Positions 47,924 through 57,155 of a stretch of 64,000 nt of DNA are shown in pieces. The notes under the pieces were generated by a model that worked only from the letters and a program-made list of their open reading frames with translations, ran no database searches and was not told the DNA's origin. Source of the stretch: Vibrio algicola (GTDB lineage Bacteria > Pseudomonadota > Gammaproteobacteria > Enterobacterales > Vibrionaceae). Position numbers and translations under genes: made by a program. The number at the start of each line of letters is the position of its first letter. Positions within the stretch are counted from its first letter, which is position 1. Where the stretch lies: positions 248,001 through 312,000 of the forward strand of contig NZ_CP045699.1 in assembly GCF_009601765.2 (NCBI RefSeq), given 5' to 3'.

Positions 47924-48502
47924 ATGAAATATTTTAAACATGATACCGCTATTATTGACGAAGGTGCGCAAATTGGCATGGATAGCCGAGTATGGCATTG
48001 GGCGCATATTTGTTCTAATGCAGTGATTGGCCAAGGTGTATCACTTGGACAAAATGTCTTTGTGGGCAATAAAGTTACCATTGGTGACAAGTGTAAAATT
48101 CAAAATAATGTCTCTGTATACGATAATGTGCATTTAGAAGAAGGCGTTTTTTGTGGTCCTAGTATGGTGTTCACCAATGTTTATAATCCTCGTTCATTAG
48201 TTGAACGTAAAGATGAATATCGAGATACCCTTGTTAAAAAAGGTGCAACATTAGGCGCCAATTGTACAGTGGTCTGTGGCATAGAAATTGGTGAATACGC
48301 ATTTATTGGTGCTGGTACTGTTGTGAATAAAAATGTTAAACCCTACGCATTAATGGTTGGGGTGCCAGCTAAGCAAATTGGTTGGATGTCGGAATTTGGT
48401 GAAAAATTAGATTTACCGTTAACGGGCAATACAGAGACAAGATGTCCTCATACGGGGGCCTGTTATCGCTTGGTCAATAATGACGTTCATCGTATCTCTT
48501 AA
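47924..48502 (+). CDS. wbpD: WbpD-like UDP-sugar N-acetyltransferase
   Basis: The 192-residue left-handed beta-helix enzyme has hexapeptide repeats ([44 protein letters not shown]) and the catalytic region [15 protein letters not shown]. WbpD N-acetylates the 3-amino group of UDP-GlcNAc3NA. The start at 47924 follows GGATAAGAG and gives the family length; the frame is open 16 codons further. It sits between the hairpin and wbpE. Confidence 0.9.
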   Translation: MKYFKHDTAIIDEGAQIGMDSRVWHWAHICSNAVIGQGVSLGQNVFVGNKVTIGDKCKIQNNVSVYDNVHLEEGVFCGPSMVFTNVYNPRSLVERKDEYRDTLVKKGATLGANCTVVCGIEIGEYAFIGAGTVVNKNVKPYALMVGVPAKQIGWMSEFGEKLDLPLTGNTETRCPHTGACYRLVNNDVHRIS

Positions 48503-48529
48503 TATTAGATAAAAGTAGGAATCCTCTTT

Positions 48530-49615
48530 ATGCAATTCATCGATCTTGCGGCTCAATATCAACATTTAAAAACCAAAATTGACGCTCGTATTCAAGGCGT
48601 ATTGGATCATGGTAAATACATCATGGGCCCAGAAGTACAAGAACTTGAAGAAGCTCTGGCAAAATATGTTGGCGTAAAGCATGCGATCACTTGTGCTAAT
48701 GGAACTGATGCCTTAACGCTTTCTATGATGGTGCTCGATATTAAAGAAGGGGATGCCGTTTTTTGCCCTACATTCACTTTTTTTGCGACAGCAGAAGTGA
48801 TTGCTTATGAGGGAGCAACGCCGGTATTTGTGGATTCTAATGAAGCGACATTTAATATATGCCCACTCGATTTAGAAAAACGTATTCAAGCAACTATTGC
48901 CGAAGGTCGATTAATACCTAAAGCGATCATTGCCGTGGATTTATTTGGTTTACCAGCTAATTACCCTGAAATTCAAAAAATTGCCGATAAATATAAGCTA
49001 AAACTTGTAGAGGATGCCGCACAAGGTTTTGGTGGTAGTATTAATAATAAGAAAGCAGGAAGCTTTGGCGATATTGCCACAACCAGTTTCTTTCCAGCAA
49101 AGCCATTAGGTTGTTATGGTGATGGTGGTGCTATCTTTACTAATAATGATGAATATGCAGAGTTAATTAAATCGTATCGAGTACATGGTAAAGGACGTGA
49201 TAAATACGATAATATTCGGATTGGTATGAACTCTAGGTTAGATACTATTCAAGCAGCAATTTTATTAGAAAAATTAGAAGTTTTTCCCTTTGAGATGGTT
49301 TCGAGACAAAATCAAGCTGATAAATACTCTAAACAATTACATGGAATTGTTGATACACCAATAATTCCTGATGGCTATATTAGTTCTTGGGCGCAATATA
49401 CGATATTAAGCCGAGATCGTGATAGTTTTATGAATGATTATGAAAAAGAAAAAATACCAACAATGATATATTACAAGAAATGTATGCATCAGCAATCTGT
49501 ATTTAGCTCTTTGAATTGCATTAATAATGATTATCCAGTAGCTGAATCTTTGGCTAAAATGGTAATTAGCCTTCCTATGCATCCTTACATGAATGATGGT
49601 TCGATTTATGAATAA
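48530..49615 (+). CDS. wbpE: WbpE-like UDP-sugar 3-aminotransferase (DegT/DnrJ/EryC1 family)
   Basis: A PLP-dependent aminotransferase of 361 residues: FIDLAAQYQHLKTKI, GKYIMGPEVQELE, CANGTDALTLSM, EDAAQGFGGS, the PLP lysine in TSFFPAKPLGCYGDGG, and NSRLDTIQAAIL. It aminates C3 of the keto-sugar made by WbpB. The C-terminus ends soon after the conserved LPMHPYM, perhaps about ten residues short of the norm, where the reading frame meets the next gene (ATGAATAA overlap). Active-site residues are intact. Confidence 0.9.
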   Translation: MQFIDLAAQYQHLKTKIDARIQGVLDHGKYIMGPEVQELEEALAKYVGVKHAITCANGTDALTLSMMVLDIKEGDAVFCPTFTFFATAEVIAYEGATPVFVDSNEATFNICPLDLEKRIQATIAEGRLIPKAIIAVDLFGLPANYPEIQKIADKYKLKLVEDAAQGFGGSINNKKAGSFGDIATTSFFPAKPLGCYGDGGAIFTNNDEYAELIKSYRVHGKGRDKYDNIRIGMNSRLDTIQAAILLEKLEVFPFEMVSRQNQADKYSKQLHGIVDTPIIPDGYISSWAQYTILSRDRDSFMNDYEKEKIPTMIYYKKCMHQQSVFSSLNCINNDYPVAESLAKMVISLPMHPYMNDGSIYE

Positions 49616-50690
49616 AATAATTTTTGGAAAAAATGTCCACTTCAATATTAAAAGTGAATTATTGAGTTTAGTTGAAGATAACTTAAGTTTATATGAAAAC
49701 ACAACATCTAATTTAACTGATGTCATAGTTAGTTTTAATAATGAACTAAAGGATAGTTATACTGAGTCAGTAAATCCAAAAATTTTAACGAAATTGGATA
49801 ATGGTTTCATTTCACACTATAGAAATATTGATGTGGCATGGTTTATGGTTGATGATATTTTAAATGTTAATCTAAAGGTAAAAGATAAAAGTAAAACTAG
49901 AGATTTTATCAGCAAAATAATATCGATGGAATTTTCAACTCAGAAACAGATGATTGGTCAAATATTACACGAACTTGTGTTGGTGCCAATGACATATTTT
50001 TTTAAAGATATCATGCCTATACATGCAGCAACGATATCAAAAAATAACAAGGCATATCTATTTACAGGTACTGGTGGTGTTGGTAAGTCATCAGCATTAT
50101 TAGCTTTGAAAGATCTTGATGTCGGTTTTATCAGTGATGATATAGCTATAATATCTAAAGATGCAATAGTTTATGGAAATATGGCTGAGCCAAAAATCTA
50201 TGGTTATAATTGTATTGGTAATGAAATGAAAGATTTAATATTATCAGATAAAAGCATTGCTAATAAACTACACTTCAAAATTAAAAATAAAATAAACACT
50301 CAAAAGGTGAGAAGAAAAATAAAACCGTCACGTTTATTTAACCAGGTTGATGTTCAAGGTACGAAAATAGAAAAAATGTTTTTTTTATTTAGAGAAAACA
50401 CGAGTGAGTTCTCTGTGGAAAAAATAAACGCTAATGATGCTAAGGAAATGTCAATATCAATAATATCATCTGAATATAGTGACTTTAATAGGTTTATAGA
50501 ATGGTATAGTTATAACTGCACATGTACTAAAAGTGAAGCAATAGTGAGAATTAAAGATGTAATTAGTAACTGGAATTATATTTTTGACTCTGCATTTTCA
50601 TGTTTAGATATATTTAAAATAACGATACCTTTAGATATGAAGCATCAAGAATATCAGATTAAAATGAGAGAGCTAGGCCATGAACTCTAA
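49608..50690 (+). CDS. HPr-kinase-like P-loop protein in the polysaccharide cluster, function unknown
   Basis: The 360-residue protein has about 135 unrecognised N-terminal residues, then a HprK/PEPCK-type kinase core: MPIHAATI (136-143), Walker A TGTGGVGKSS (153-162) and FISDDIAII (174-182). I do not see the full HprK signature, nor a PTS HPr partner nearby. Related kinases occur in some exopolysaccharide and peptide clusters without a settled role. The ATG at 49608 overlaps wbpE by 8 bp and the gene overlaps the next by 11 bp, so it is part of the operon. It is very AT-rich. Confidence 0.75.
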   Translation: MNKIIFGKNVHFNIKSELLSLVEDNLSLYENTTSNLTDVIVSFNNELKDSYTESVNPKILTKLDNGFISHYRNIDVAWFMVDDILNVNLKVKDKSKTRDFISKIISMEFSTQKQMIGQILHELVLVPMTYFFKDIMPIHAATISKNNKAYLFTGTGGVGKSSALLALKDLDVGFISDDIAIISKDAIVYGNMAEPKIYGYNCIGNEMKDLILSDKSIANKLHFKIKNKINTQKVRRKIKPSRLFNQVDVQGTKIEKMFFLFRENTSEFSVEKINANDAKEMSISIISSEYSDFNRFIEWYSYNCTCTKSEAIVRIKDVISNWNYIFDSAFSCLDIFKITIPLDMKHQEYQIKMRELGHEL

Positions 50691-51903
50691 GAAAATATTA
50701 TATCTTACGAGTTCGTATCCTTATGGAGTTGGTGAGTCATTTATTCAGCCTGAATTAGATTATTTTCATGAGGAGAAGGGCTTCGATATCATCGTATCAC
50801 CTATGAAAATTTCAGGAGAGTTAAGGGATAATTCAAATAAATATAATGTTAAGCCTATTTTAAAGTGTAATCAGGATGTTTTTTTTTATGCTTTATTGTC
50901 ATTTTTTAGTTCATTTTTTTGGTTGGAATTATATAACATTCCATGGAAGAAAAAGATATTTTTACTTAAACCATTATTAGTTAAATCAGCCCATATAATA
51001 AAGTTAAAGAGTAAAATTAGACAGATCTGCAAGGAACATGAAGTTTCTATTGTGTATACTTTCTGGAATGATGTTCAATCTTATGCGTGTTCAATGTTGA
51101 AGAAGGAAGGTCTAAATATAAATTTAATTTCAAGGGTGCATGGTTTTGATTTATATAAAGAAGTTCAAAATAAACAACAGATGTTGTTTAAATGGCAATT
51201 TAAAAACTATGTAGATGAATATATATGTTTGTCAATTAAAGCATGTAAATATTTAATTGAAGAGTATGATATTGAACAACGAAAAATTAAAATAATACCA
51301 TTAGGTATCAATATCATGGATGATCGATGTTCTTTTATAATAGATGAAAATGTTGTAAAATTAGTATCTTGTTCGTTTTGTACGAAAAATAAGAACCTTG
51401 ATAAGATCCTTAAAATATGTCAAAAGCTAGCTGATTTTTATAATGATAAAGAAGTTTACTGGTATCATATAGGCAATGGCCCTGAATATGAAAATATAAA
51501 AAATCTAATGCACTTTAATGAAGTGAAGAATTTAAAGTGTAATGCTCTAGGATATATGACTACAATTGAAATAATGGAATTATATAAATCTCAACAGTTT
51601 AACTTGTTTATAAATGCAAGTAAGTCTGAGGGGTTGCCGGTATCAATTATGGAATCGATGAGTTGCGGCATTCCTGTAGCTGCTTCAGATGTAGGAGGCA
51701 TATCAGAAATGCTTTCTGATACAGGATCAATTACATTTGATCCGAACTCAAATGAATTTGAGTTTTTAATAAAAAATATATCTAGAGACATTATGTTTAA
51801 TGAGTCTATAAGGCAAAACGTGTATAGGAAGGCGAGAAATTCATACTGCTCTAGAAAAAACACCGAAAAATTGATTTCCTTGATTAAAGGAATAGCATTG
51901 TGA
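50680..51903 (+). CDS. Glycosyltransferase family 4, repeat-unit assembly
   Basis: A 407-residue GT-B enzyme: ILYLTSSYPYGVGESFIQPEL at the N-terminus, ISRVHGFDLYKEV, then a GT4 donor site SKSEGLPVSIMESMSCGIPVAASDVGG. It probably adds a sugar to the undecaprenyl-linked repeat unit on the cytoplasmic side. It overlaps the HPr-kinase-like gene by 11 bp and wzx by 4 bp (GTGA). It is strongly AT-rich, like the rest of 49.6-56.2 kb. Donor and acceptor are unknown. Confidence 0.85.
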   Translation: MNSKKILYLTSSYPYGVGESFIQPELDYFHEEKGFDIIVSPMKISGELRDNSNKYNVKPILKCNQDVFFYALLSFFSSFFWLELYNIPWKKKIFLLKPLLVKSAHIIKLKSKIRQICKEHEVSIVYTFWNDVQSYACSMLKKEGLNINLISRVHGFDLYKEVQNKQQMLFKWQFKNYVDEYICLSIKACKYLIEEYDIEQRKIKIIPLGINIMDDRCSFIIDENVVKLVSCSFCTKNKNLDKILKICQKLADFYNDKEVYWYHIGNGPEYENIKNLMHFNEVKNLKCNALGYMTTIEIMELYKSQQFNLFINASKSEGLPVSIMESMSCGIPVAASDVGGISEMLSDTGSITFDPNSNEFEFLIKNISRDIMFNESIRQNVYRKARNSYCSRKNTEKLISLIKGIAL

Positions 51904-53174
51904 TTGTAAATGTCATAATGACTATTATTAGTCGAATTATTACAGTTTCTGGAAGTTTATTATTAAGTATATTTGTTGCTAATAAGTTTGGACCACTGTA
52001 TTTAGGTTATTTTTCGTTATCGTTGGTTATATTGAATGGGGTTAATCTTTTAAATAAAAATGGATTTGATGTTTATTATATAAAGCATGGGTTTGATGTT
52101 GATAATGAATTAATGCGGTTAGATTTGTTTTTTACATTGTGCTTTAAATTATTAAAGCGTTCGCTTTATATCGTCCTACTAATTGCCCTACTAGGAGGGG
52201 CGTGGGTTTATTATGATAATTCTAATGAGGTCATATCGAACTTTGTATTCTTATTATTAGCTTTACCATTTTTTTCAATGGCTTACTTGTTTTCAGCATT
52301 TTATAAAGCGTCTCAGAAACCATCAATAGCATGCTTGTTTGAAATTGGATCTATTTCCATGCTTACAGTTTTGATGACATATTTTTATTCATGTACAATG
52401 AATGTATTTGATTTTAATATAGTGTCAAGGATGTTTTTTTTATCTTCTGTATTGGTTTCAATAATTGGTATTTACAGCGTTTTTTTTAAAGCAGATAAAC
52501 GATTAATAAGTCTCAATAAGAATCATACATACTCGAAGCGAGAAACTAATGATTTTTTAACGGTATCAATATTGGGTTATATCCAAGTTTCGATGTTTAC
52601 TTACATTTGTTCTTTTATGTTAAGTGGTCAAGATTTAGGTGTTTTCAAAGCTATTGAGAAAGTAGCTTTAGTTATTAGCTTTGTGTTGGTTGTCATTAAT
52701 TCAATATTAATGCCTAAGTTTAGTTTTTTGTATAGAAAAAAGGAAATAAAGAAATTAGAAAATCTGATGCAATCTGGTGTTAAAATCTGTTTTATACTGA
52801 CTCTCCCATATGTTCTTTTTGTTTTATTTTTCCCTAATACTATTTTGTCTATATTTGGTAATGGATTTTCGGGGCATGGTATAGTATTAAATATTATGTG
52901 TCTAGCTCAATGGTTTAATGTTATTTTGGGGTCGGTAGGTTCTATTTTAAATATGACTGGGCACCAACGAGATGTGAAAAATATTTCTTTCTTTATAATG
53001 TGTGTAATGTTGTTAATTGCACCTGTAGCCATTTATAAATATCAATTATTTGGTGCAGCATTAGCATATTTAATTTATTTGTCTTCACAAAATATCTTAT
53101 TATTTTTATTTGTGTATAAAAGATTGAAGATCAGCCCCATTCCATTGCTATTTTGGAGGTCAAGGTGTTCATAA
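51900..53174 (+). CDS. wzx: Wzx-type repeat-unit flippase
   Basis: The 424-residue protein is almost entirely membrane segments (about 12) in the PST/MATE-like pattern of Wzx: VNVIMTIISRIITVSGSLLLSIFVANKFGP at the start, and conserved later pieces such as LNIMCLAQWFNVILGSVGSILNMTGHQRD. Wzx flips the undecaprenyl-linked repeat unit to the periplasm. It begins with GTG overlapping the previous stop (GTGA) and precedes wzy. Very low sequence conservation is normal for the family. Confidence 0.88.
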   Translation: MIVNVIMTIISRIITVSGSLLLSIFVANKFGPLYLGYFSLSLVILNGVNLLNKNGFDVYYIKHGFDVDNELMRLDLFFTLCFKLLKRSLYIVLLIALLGGAWVYYDNSNEVISNFVFLLLALPFFSMAYLFSAFYKASQKPSIACLFEIGSISMLTVLMTYFYSCTMNVFDFNIVSRMFFLSSVLVSIIGIYSVFFKADKRLISLNKNHTYSKRETNDFLTVSILGYIQVSMFTYICSFMLSGQDLGVFKAIEKVALVISFVLVVINSILMPKFSFLYRKKEIKKLENLMQSGVKICFILTLPYVLFVLFFPNTILSIFGNGFSGHGIVLNIMCLAQWFNVILGSVGSILNMTGHQRDVKNISFFIMCVMLLIAPVAIYKYQLFGAALAYLIYLSSQNILLFLFVYKRLKISPIPLLFWRSRCS

Positions 53175-54508
53175 TATTATGCACATTAATATTGACAATT
53201 TTAGTTTTATTGTTTCTTTTTACAATCAAACATATATTCAACCCTTTACTGTTGCTTCTTCCATACACTTTGTTTATATATTTCTGTGCTGTATATCGAA
53301 CAGTCTATGGGTTTGATAATGTAAGAATAGTATCTTTTTTGACTGATATACAGAAATATCAATACGAGTCAACTTTTTTATTGTTTTTTTCTGCTGTGTG
53401 TGTTTTTTTAATATTATCAATTATTTCTAATATTTTGATTAGTGACGTTCGGATTAGAAGACCTAGTATACAATCTATTGACTCTAAAGTAATAAGAAGT
53501 CTTAATCTTATTTTTATTGTTGTCGCTTGTTTGAATTTTATTTATATTTCAAATTTGGTTTCTGGTGGCGTTTTAAGTTATTTCTTATCACTAAAGTCAA
53601 ATGCAGAACTGGTTTCAGTGATGAAGTTGTCACAATTGGGTTATAATCTGTTGTATATATCAATGTTTATATCAATAGTTGCATATGTTAATAAGGATAT
53701 ATCCAAATACCACTTGTTTGTTGTTATGTTTTTTTTCTTTTTTATTTTCATTACTAAAGCTCGAGTCACTCAGTTGGTAACTGATATGTTGTTTTTCTTA
53801 CTGTTTTATGTTCGATTAATTAATTTAAAAGTATCGCTGAAAAAGGTGTTTTTTTTCGGCGTTGTCATTTTTTTAAGCGCAATGCTCATCTTTTCAATTA
53901 GATATATAACGGATATGTATCGTGTTGGTATGATTTCTTCTGTTTCTTTATCAAATATCAGAACCATCATTGGTATGATTCTAGATAAGCTGTTAAATGA
54001 AGGTAACTTGCCTAACTATGCTAGTTTTTTTGCTATGGTTAATTCCTATGGTATATTTTTAGATTACAGAGAAGGTGAAACTATAATTGCACCTTTATTT
54101 AATCTTTTCCCTGCACTTAAGAGTTTTATATCTGATGGTGTCGATTTTACACCTATATCAATACAGTTTAAACAGGCATTCTTTGTTAGTGAGCCTGGTA
54201 GTGGTTTTCCACCCAGTTTATTTGGTGAGTTTTATGCAAATGGCGGTGTCATATTTCTTTTTTTTGGGATTTTTTCATTGGTTTTTATGTCATATATTTT
54301 ATATCATAAGTTATTGAGAACAAATAATAGCATGTATATATATATATATATCTATATACTTTCAAAGATAATATTTATTTTACCTAAAGGTGAGATGGCA
54401 CGATTTACGAATATTAATGTCTTGTTTGTTACCGTGCCTTTAATATGGTTCGTTTTGTTTTTATTGAGAAGGAAAGGTAATAATGATATTTCATATCTAC
54501 AAAGGTGA
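53165..54508 (+). CDS. wzy: Wzy-type polysaccharide polymerase
   Basis: A 447-residue protein with about 11-12 membrane helices and a large loop containing PSLFGEFYANGGVIFLFFGIF, the typical O-antigen polymerase region. Wzy joins repeat units in the periplasm. The GTG at 53165 is chosen because GGAGGT lies at 53155-53160; this overlaps wzx by 10 bp. A (TA)8 tract at 54335-54350 within the frame encodes alternating Tyr-Ile near residue 391 and could shift the frame by slippage. Confidence 0.85.
   Translation: MFIILCTLILTILVLLFLFTIKHIFNPLLLLLPYTLFIYFCAVYRTVYGFDNVRIVSFLTDIQKYQYESTFLLFFSAVCVFLILSIISNILISDVRIRRPSIQSIDSKVIRSLNLIFIVVACLNFIYISNLVSGGVLSYFLSLKSNAELVSVMKLSQLGYNLLYISMFISIVAYVNKDISKYHLFVVMFFFFFIFITKARVTQLVTDMLFFLLFYVRLINLKVSLKKVFFFGVVIFLSAMLIFSIRYITDMYRVGMISSVSLSNIRTIIGMILDKLLNEGNLPNYASFFAMVNSYGIFLDYREGETIIAPLFNLFPALKSFISDGVDFTPISIQFKQAFFVSEPGSGFPPSLFGEFYANGGVIFLFFGIFSLVFMSYILYHKLLRTNNSMYIYIYIYILSKIIFILPKGEMARFTNINVLFVTVPLIWFVLFLLRRKGNNDISYLQR
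54335..54350 (+). repeat. (TA)8 dinucleotide tract inside wzy
   Basis: Eight TA units, followed by TCTATATA, lie in the coding sequence of the polymerase gene about 55 codons from its end. Gain or loss of a unit would change the reading frame. Length is modest for phase variation. Confidence 0.8.
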
Positions 54509-55460
54509 TGCTAGTATTAGTAGTCGTTTGCATTTTCAGAAAACAATACCCACAATTAAGAAGCACAAGATTGTTGATAACCTTAAATATTTAGACTTTA
54601 AATTATTTAAGTATTCAGGTGATAATTCTGTGTTTATATTTCACCAGCATGCAATGTTGTTAAATCTTATCATGGTTTATTTTTTTTGTATGGTTAAAAT
54701 GATTAAGGTTAGAATTGTATTTGATGTTCATGATTTGAATGAGATTAAATATAATAAGACAGTGAAATCTTATGTTTTTTTTTCTATGATTTTCGCTTTG
54801 GAATTTATTGTATTTAAGTTGCCTGGTGTTCGATTTATCACTGTTTCAAAAGGTTTGTCTAGATTGTTATGGTTAAAGTATAATAAAAAAGTTCCTGTTG
54901 TATATAATATGTCTGATGATATTGATTTATTATCTTGTTGTAAATATAATAATCAAAAAAGAATTGTATATTTTGGTCAGATCAATCAAAATAGATTGCC
55001 ACTTGATTTATTGGTTGAATTATTGAGTGGTGGATATTCTGTTGATATTTATGGTTACTTTTCTGGTTGCACATCAAGTTATGAGTTTGAGTTTGAAAGA
55101 TTAAAGAATGAATGTAAATTGATGTTTAAGGGGAGGTATAGTCCTGATAATATTGGTGATCTGATTCGTGTTTATGACTTTAGTCTCATATATTTTGATG
55201 ATGATAGATTAAATATTAAGTTTTGCATGCCTAATAAACTTCTTCAATCATTATCACTCGGTGTTCCGGTCATCATTTCTGAGGGGCTTTTTGAAATTTA
55301 TAATACGTTATCATTATCTGGGTTTATATACAGTTTTGATGATCTTACTTTAAATAAGGGCATGAGTAAATGTATCGATTATAATTGCCTGGAGGCTAAG
55401 CTAAATAAAATGAAGAATGTAAGCATAAAAAATTTCACCTCTTGTATTGGTGAGGTATAA
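54483..55460 (+). CDS. Glycosyltransferase (GT4-like), repeat-unit assembly
   Basis: The 325-residue protein has the two-domain outline of a GT-B transferase: VFDVHDLNEIKYNKT, FITVSKGLSRLLWLKY (the hinge region), RIVYFGQINQNRLPLDLLVEL, and MPNKLLQSLSLGVPVIISEG, where the donor-binding Glu-containing helix lies. AAGGAAAGG precedes its ATG, which overlaps wzy by 26 bp. It resembles FucNAc-type or WbpL-partner transferases only weakly. Specificity is unknown. Confidence 0.7.
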   Translation: MIFHIYKGDASISSRLHFQKTIPTIKKHKIVDNLKYLDFKLFKYSGDNSVFIFHQHAMLLNLIMVYFFCMVKMIKVRIVFDVHDLNEIKYNKTVKSYVFFSMIFALEFIVFKLPGVRFITVSKGLSRLLWLKYNKKVPVVYNMSDDIDLLSCCKYNNQKRIVYFGQINQNRLPLDLLVELLSGGYSVDIYGYFSGCTSSYEFEFERLKNECKLMFKGRYSPDNIGDLIRVYDFSLIYFDDDRLNIKFCMPNKLLQSLSLGVPVIISEGLFEIYNTLSLSGFIYSFDDLTLNKGMSKCIDYNCLEAKLNKMKNVSIKNFTSCIGEV

Positions 55461-55461
55461 T

Positions 55462-56208
55462 GTGAAGGTCTCAGTAGTCATGCCTGCATATAATTCTTCA
55501 AAACATATTGCAGTAGCGATAGAATCTGTAATTAATCAGTCTTATAGTGATTGGGAGTTAATTGTTATTGATGATTGCTCTACAGATTCTACAATTTTAA
55601 TTGTTGATAAATACTCACATCAAGATAGTAGGGTGAGGTGTCACTCCACAAACGTGAATGCTGGCGCTGGGGTCGCAAGGAATATAGGGATTGAATTGGC
55701 TAGTGGTCAGTTTCTCGCATTCTTAGATTCAGATGATTTATGGGATTCAAATAAATTAACTAAGCAATTGGGGTTTATGAAGGCTAATAATGCAGAAATT
55801 AGTCATACATCTTTTTCTTTTATTGATGAAGACGGTTTTTCTAGACCAGGTTCGGTAAGTGTATCTAAGTGCGTTAATTTGGAAACTAACCTCCGTAAAA
55901 CAGAAATTGGTACGTCTACTGCAATTATAAACAGGCGTTTAGTCTTAGATAGCATTAAGTTTAGTGAAATAAGGGCTAGGCAAGATTTAAAGTTGTGGAT
56001 TGATTTATTAAAGCAAGGTTATAAATCTTATGGTTTAGATTCTGATTTGGTTAAATATAGAATTAGATCTGGAAGCGTGAGCAGTAACAAGATAAAAATG
56101 TTATTCGTAACCTTAAAAGTATACTTGGAGGTTAAAGAGTTATCAGTAATGAAGCGTATATCTTGTTATTTATCTTATGTATTTAACGCGATTAGGAAAC
56201 GACAGTAA
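55462..56208 (+). CDS. Glycosyltransferase family 2, repeat-unit assembly
   Basis: A GT-A enzyme of 248 residues: VSVVMPAYNSSKHIAVAIESVINQSYSDWELIVIDD-type N-terminus, NAGAGVARNIGIELASG, and the DxD-like FLDSDDLWDSNKLTKQ. The GTG at 55462 is chosen because GTGAGG lies six bases before it, although the frame is open five codons further. Its stop overlaps the next ATG as TAATG. It is the last of the very AT-rich genes of the cluster. Confidence 0.85.
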   Translation: MKVSVVMPAYNSSKHIAVAIESVINQSYSDWELIVIDDCSTDSTILIVDKYSHQDSRVRCHSTNVNAGAGVARNIGIELASGQFLAFLDSDDLWDSNKLTKQLGFMKANNAEISHTSFSFIDEDGFSRPGSVSVSKCVNLETNLRKTEIGTSTAIINRRLVLDSIKFSEIRARQDLKLWIDLLKQGYKSYGLDSDLVKYRIRSGSVSSNKIKMLFVTLKVYLEVKELSVMKRISCYLSYVFNAIRKRQ

Positions 56209-57155
56209 TGTCTAGGGTTTTAATAACTGGTACTTCTGGCTTTGTAGGGTCTAACATTAAAATCACTTCAGCTAAGAAGGTTGTTCGAGCTGTTAATTCT
56301 AATGTTGAAAATACTAACGTCAGCAATCATACACATTTTATCTCATCTCTTGACTCGAAAACTAATTGGAATAATGCCTTCCACAATATTACCTCAATCA
56401 TCCATCTTGCAGGCCTAGCTCATAACCATGATTACACGGTAGAAGATTATAAATCCGTTAATGTTCAAGGTACTCTACATTTAGCGACAGAGGCGACTAA
56501 AGCTGGCGTCAAACGTTTTGTTTTTGTGAGCTCAATAGGTGTTAATGGTACCGTGACGCATAATAGCGTATTTACTCCAGGGCAAGTGGCATGTCCCCAC
56601 AATGCTTATGCTCAATCAAAATATGATGCAGAAGTTGGATTGAAAAAAATCGCCGCTGAAACGGGTTTAGAGGTAGTCATTGTACGTCCGACTTTAGTTT
56701 ACGGCCCAAATGCACCAGGTAATTTTGGCGCTTTAACAAAACTAGTGAAAAAAGTCCCCTTTCTACCTTTTGGATTGGCCAATAATAAGCGTGATTTTAT
56801 TGCGGTTCAAAATCTTGCGGATTTATTAATTGCTTGCTCCGAGCATCCAAATGCTCCCGGACATACATTTTTGGCATCTGATGGTGAGACGGTATCTATA
56901 AAAGAGTTTACCAATGCCATAGCCGAAGGGCAGGGTAAAAAATTAATTCAGTTACCGCTACCAATCTCAATGATGAAATTTGCCGCTAAATTACTGGGTA
57001 AGTCTGCAATGGCTGTGCAATTATTGGATGACTTACAAGTTGACACATCAAATGCTTACGATATTCTTGGTTGGAAAGCGCCCTATACAATGAAGCAGGC
57101 TATGTCTTTACTTTCAGACCAAGATTCAACAACAAATCAGAGTGATAATAAATGA
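56208..57155 (+). CDS. WbpV/WreQ-like UDP-4-keto-sugar reductase
   Basis: A 315-residue SDR protein: VLITGTSGFVGSN, IIHLAGLAHNHDY, FVFVSSIGVNG, catalytic YAQSKYDAE, and IVRPTLVYGPNAPGNFG. This set is typical of the WbpV/WbpK/WreQ group that reduces the 4-keto product of WbpM-type dehydratases to UDP-QuiNAc or UDP-FucNAc. It is followed, with a 4-bp ATGA overlap, by an initiating sugar-phosphate transferase, and WbpM lies nearby. Which epimer is made cannot be told. Base composition returns to normal here. Confidence 0.8.
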   Translation: MSRVLITGTSGFVGSNIKITSAKKVVRAVNSNVENTNVSNHTHFISSLDSKTNWNNAFHNITSIIHLAGLAHNHDYTVEDYKSVNVQGTLHLATEATKAGVKRFVFVSSIGVNGTVTHNSVFTPGQVACPHNAYAQSKYDAEVGLKKIAAETGLEVVIVRPTLVYGPNAPGNFGALTKLVKKVPFLPFGLANNKRDFIAVQNLADLLIACSEHPNAPGHTFLASDGETVSIKEFTNAIAEGQGKKLIQLPLPISMMKFAAKLLGKSAMAVQLLDDLQVDTSNAYDILGWKAPYTMKQAMSLLSDQDSTTNQSDNK

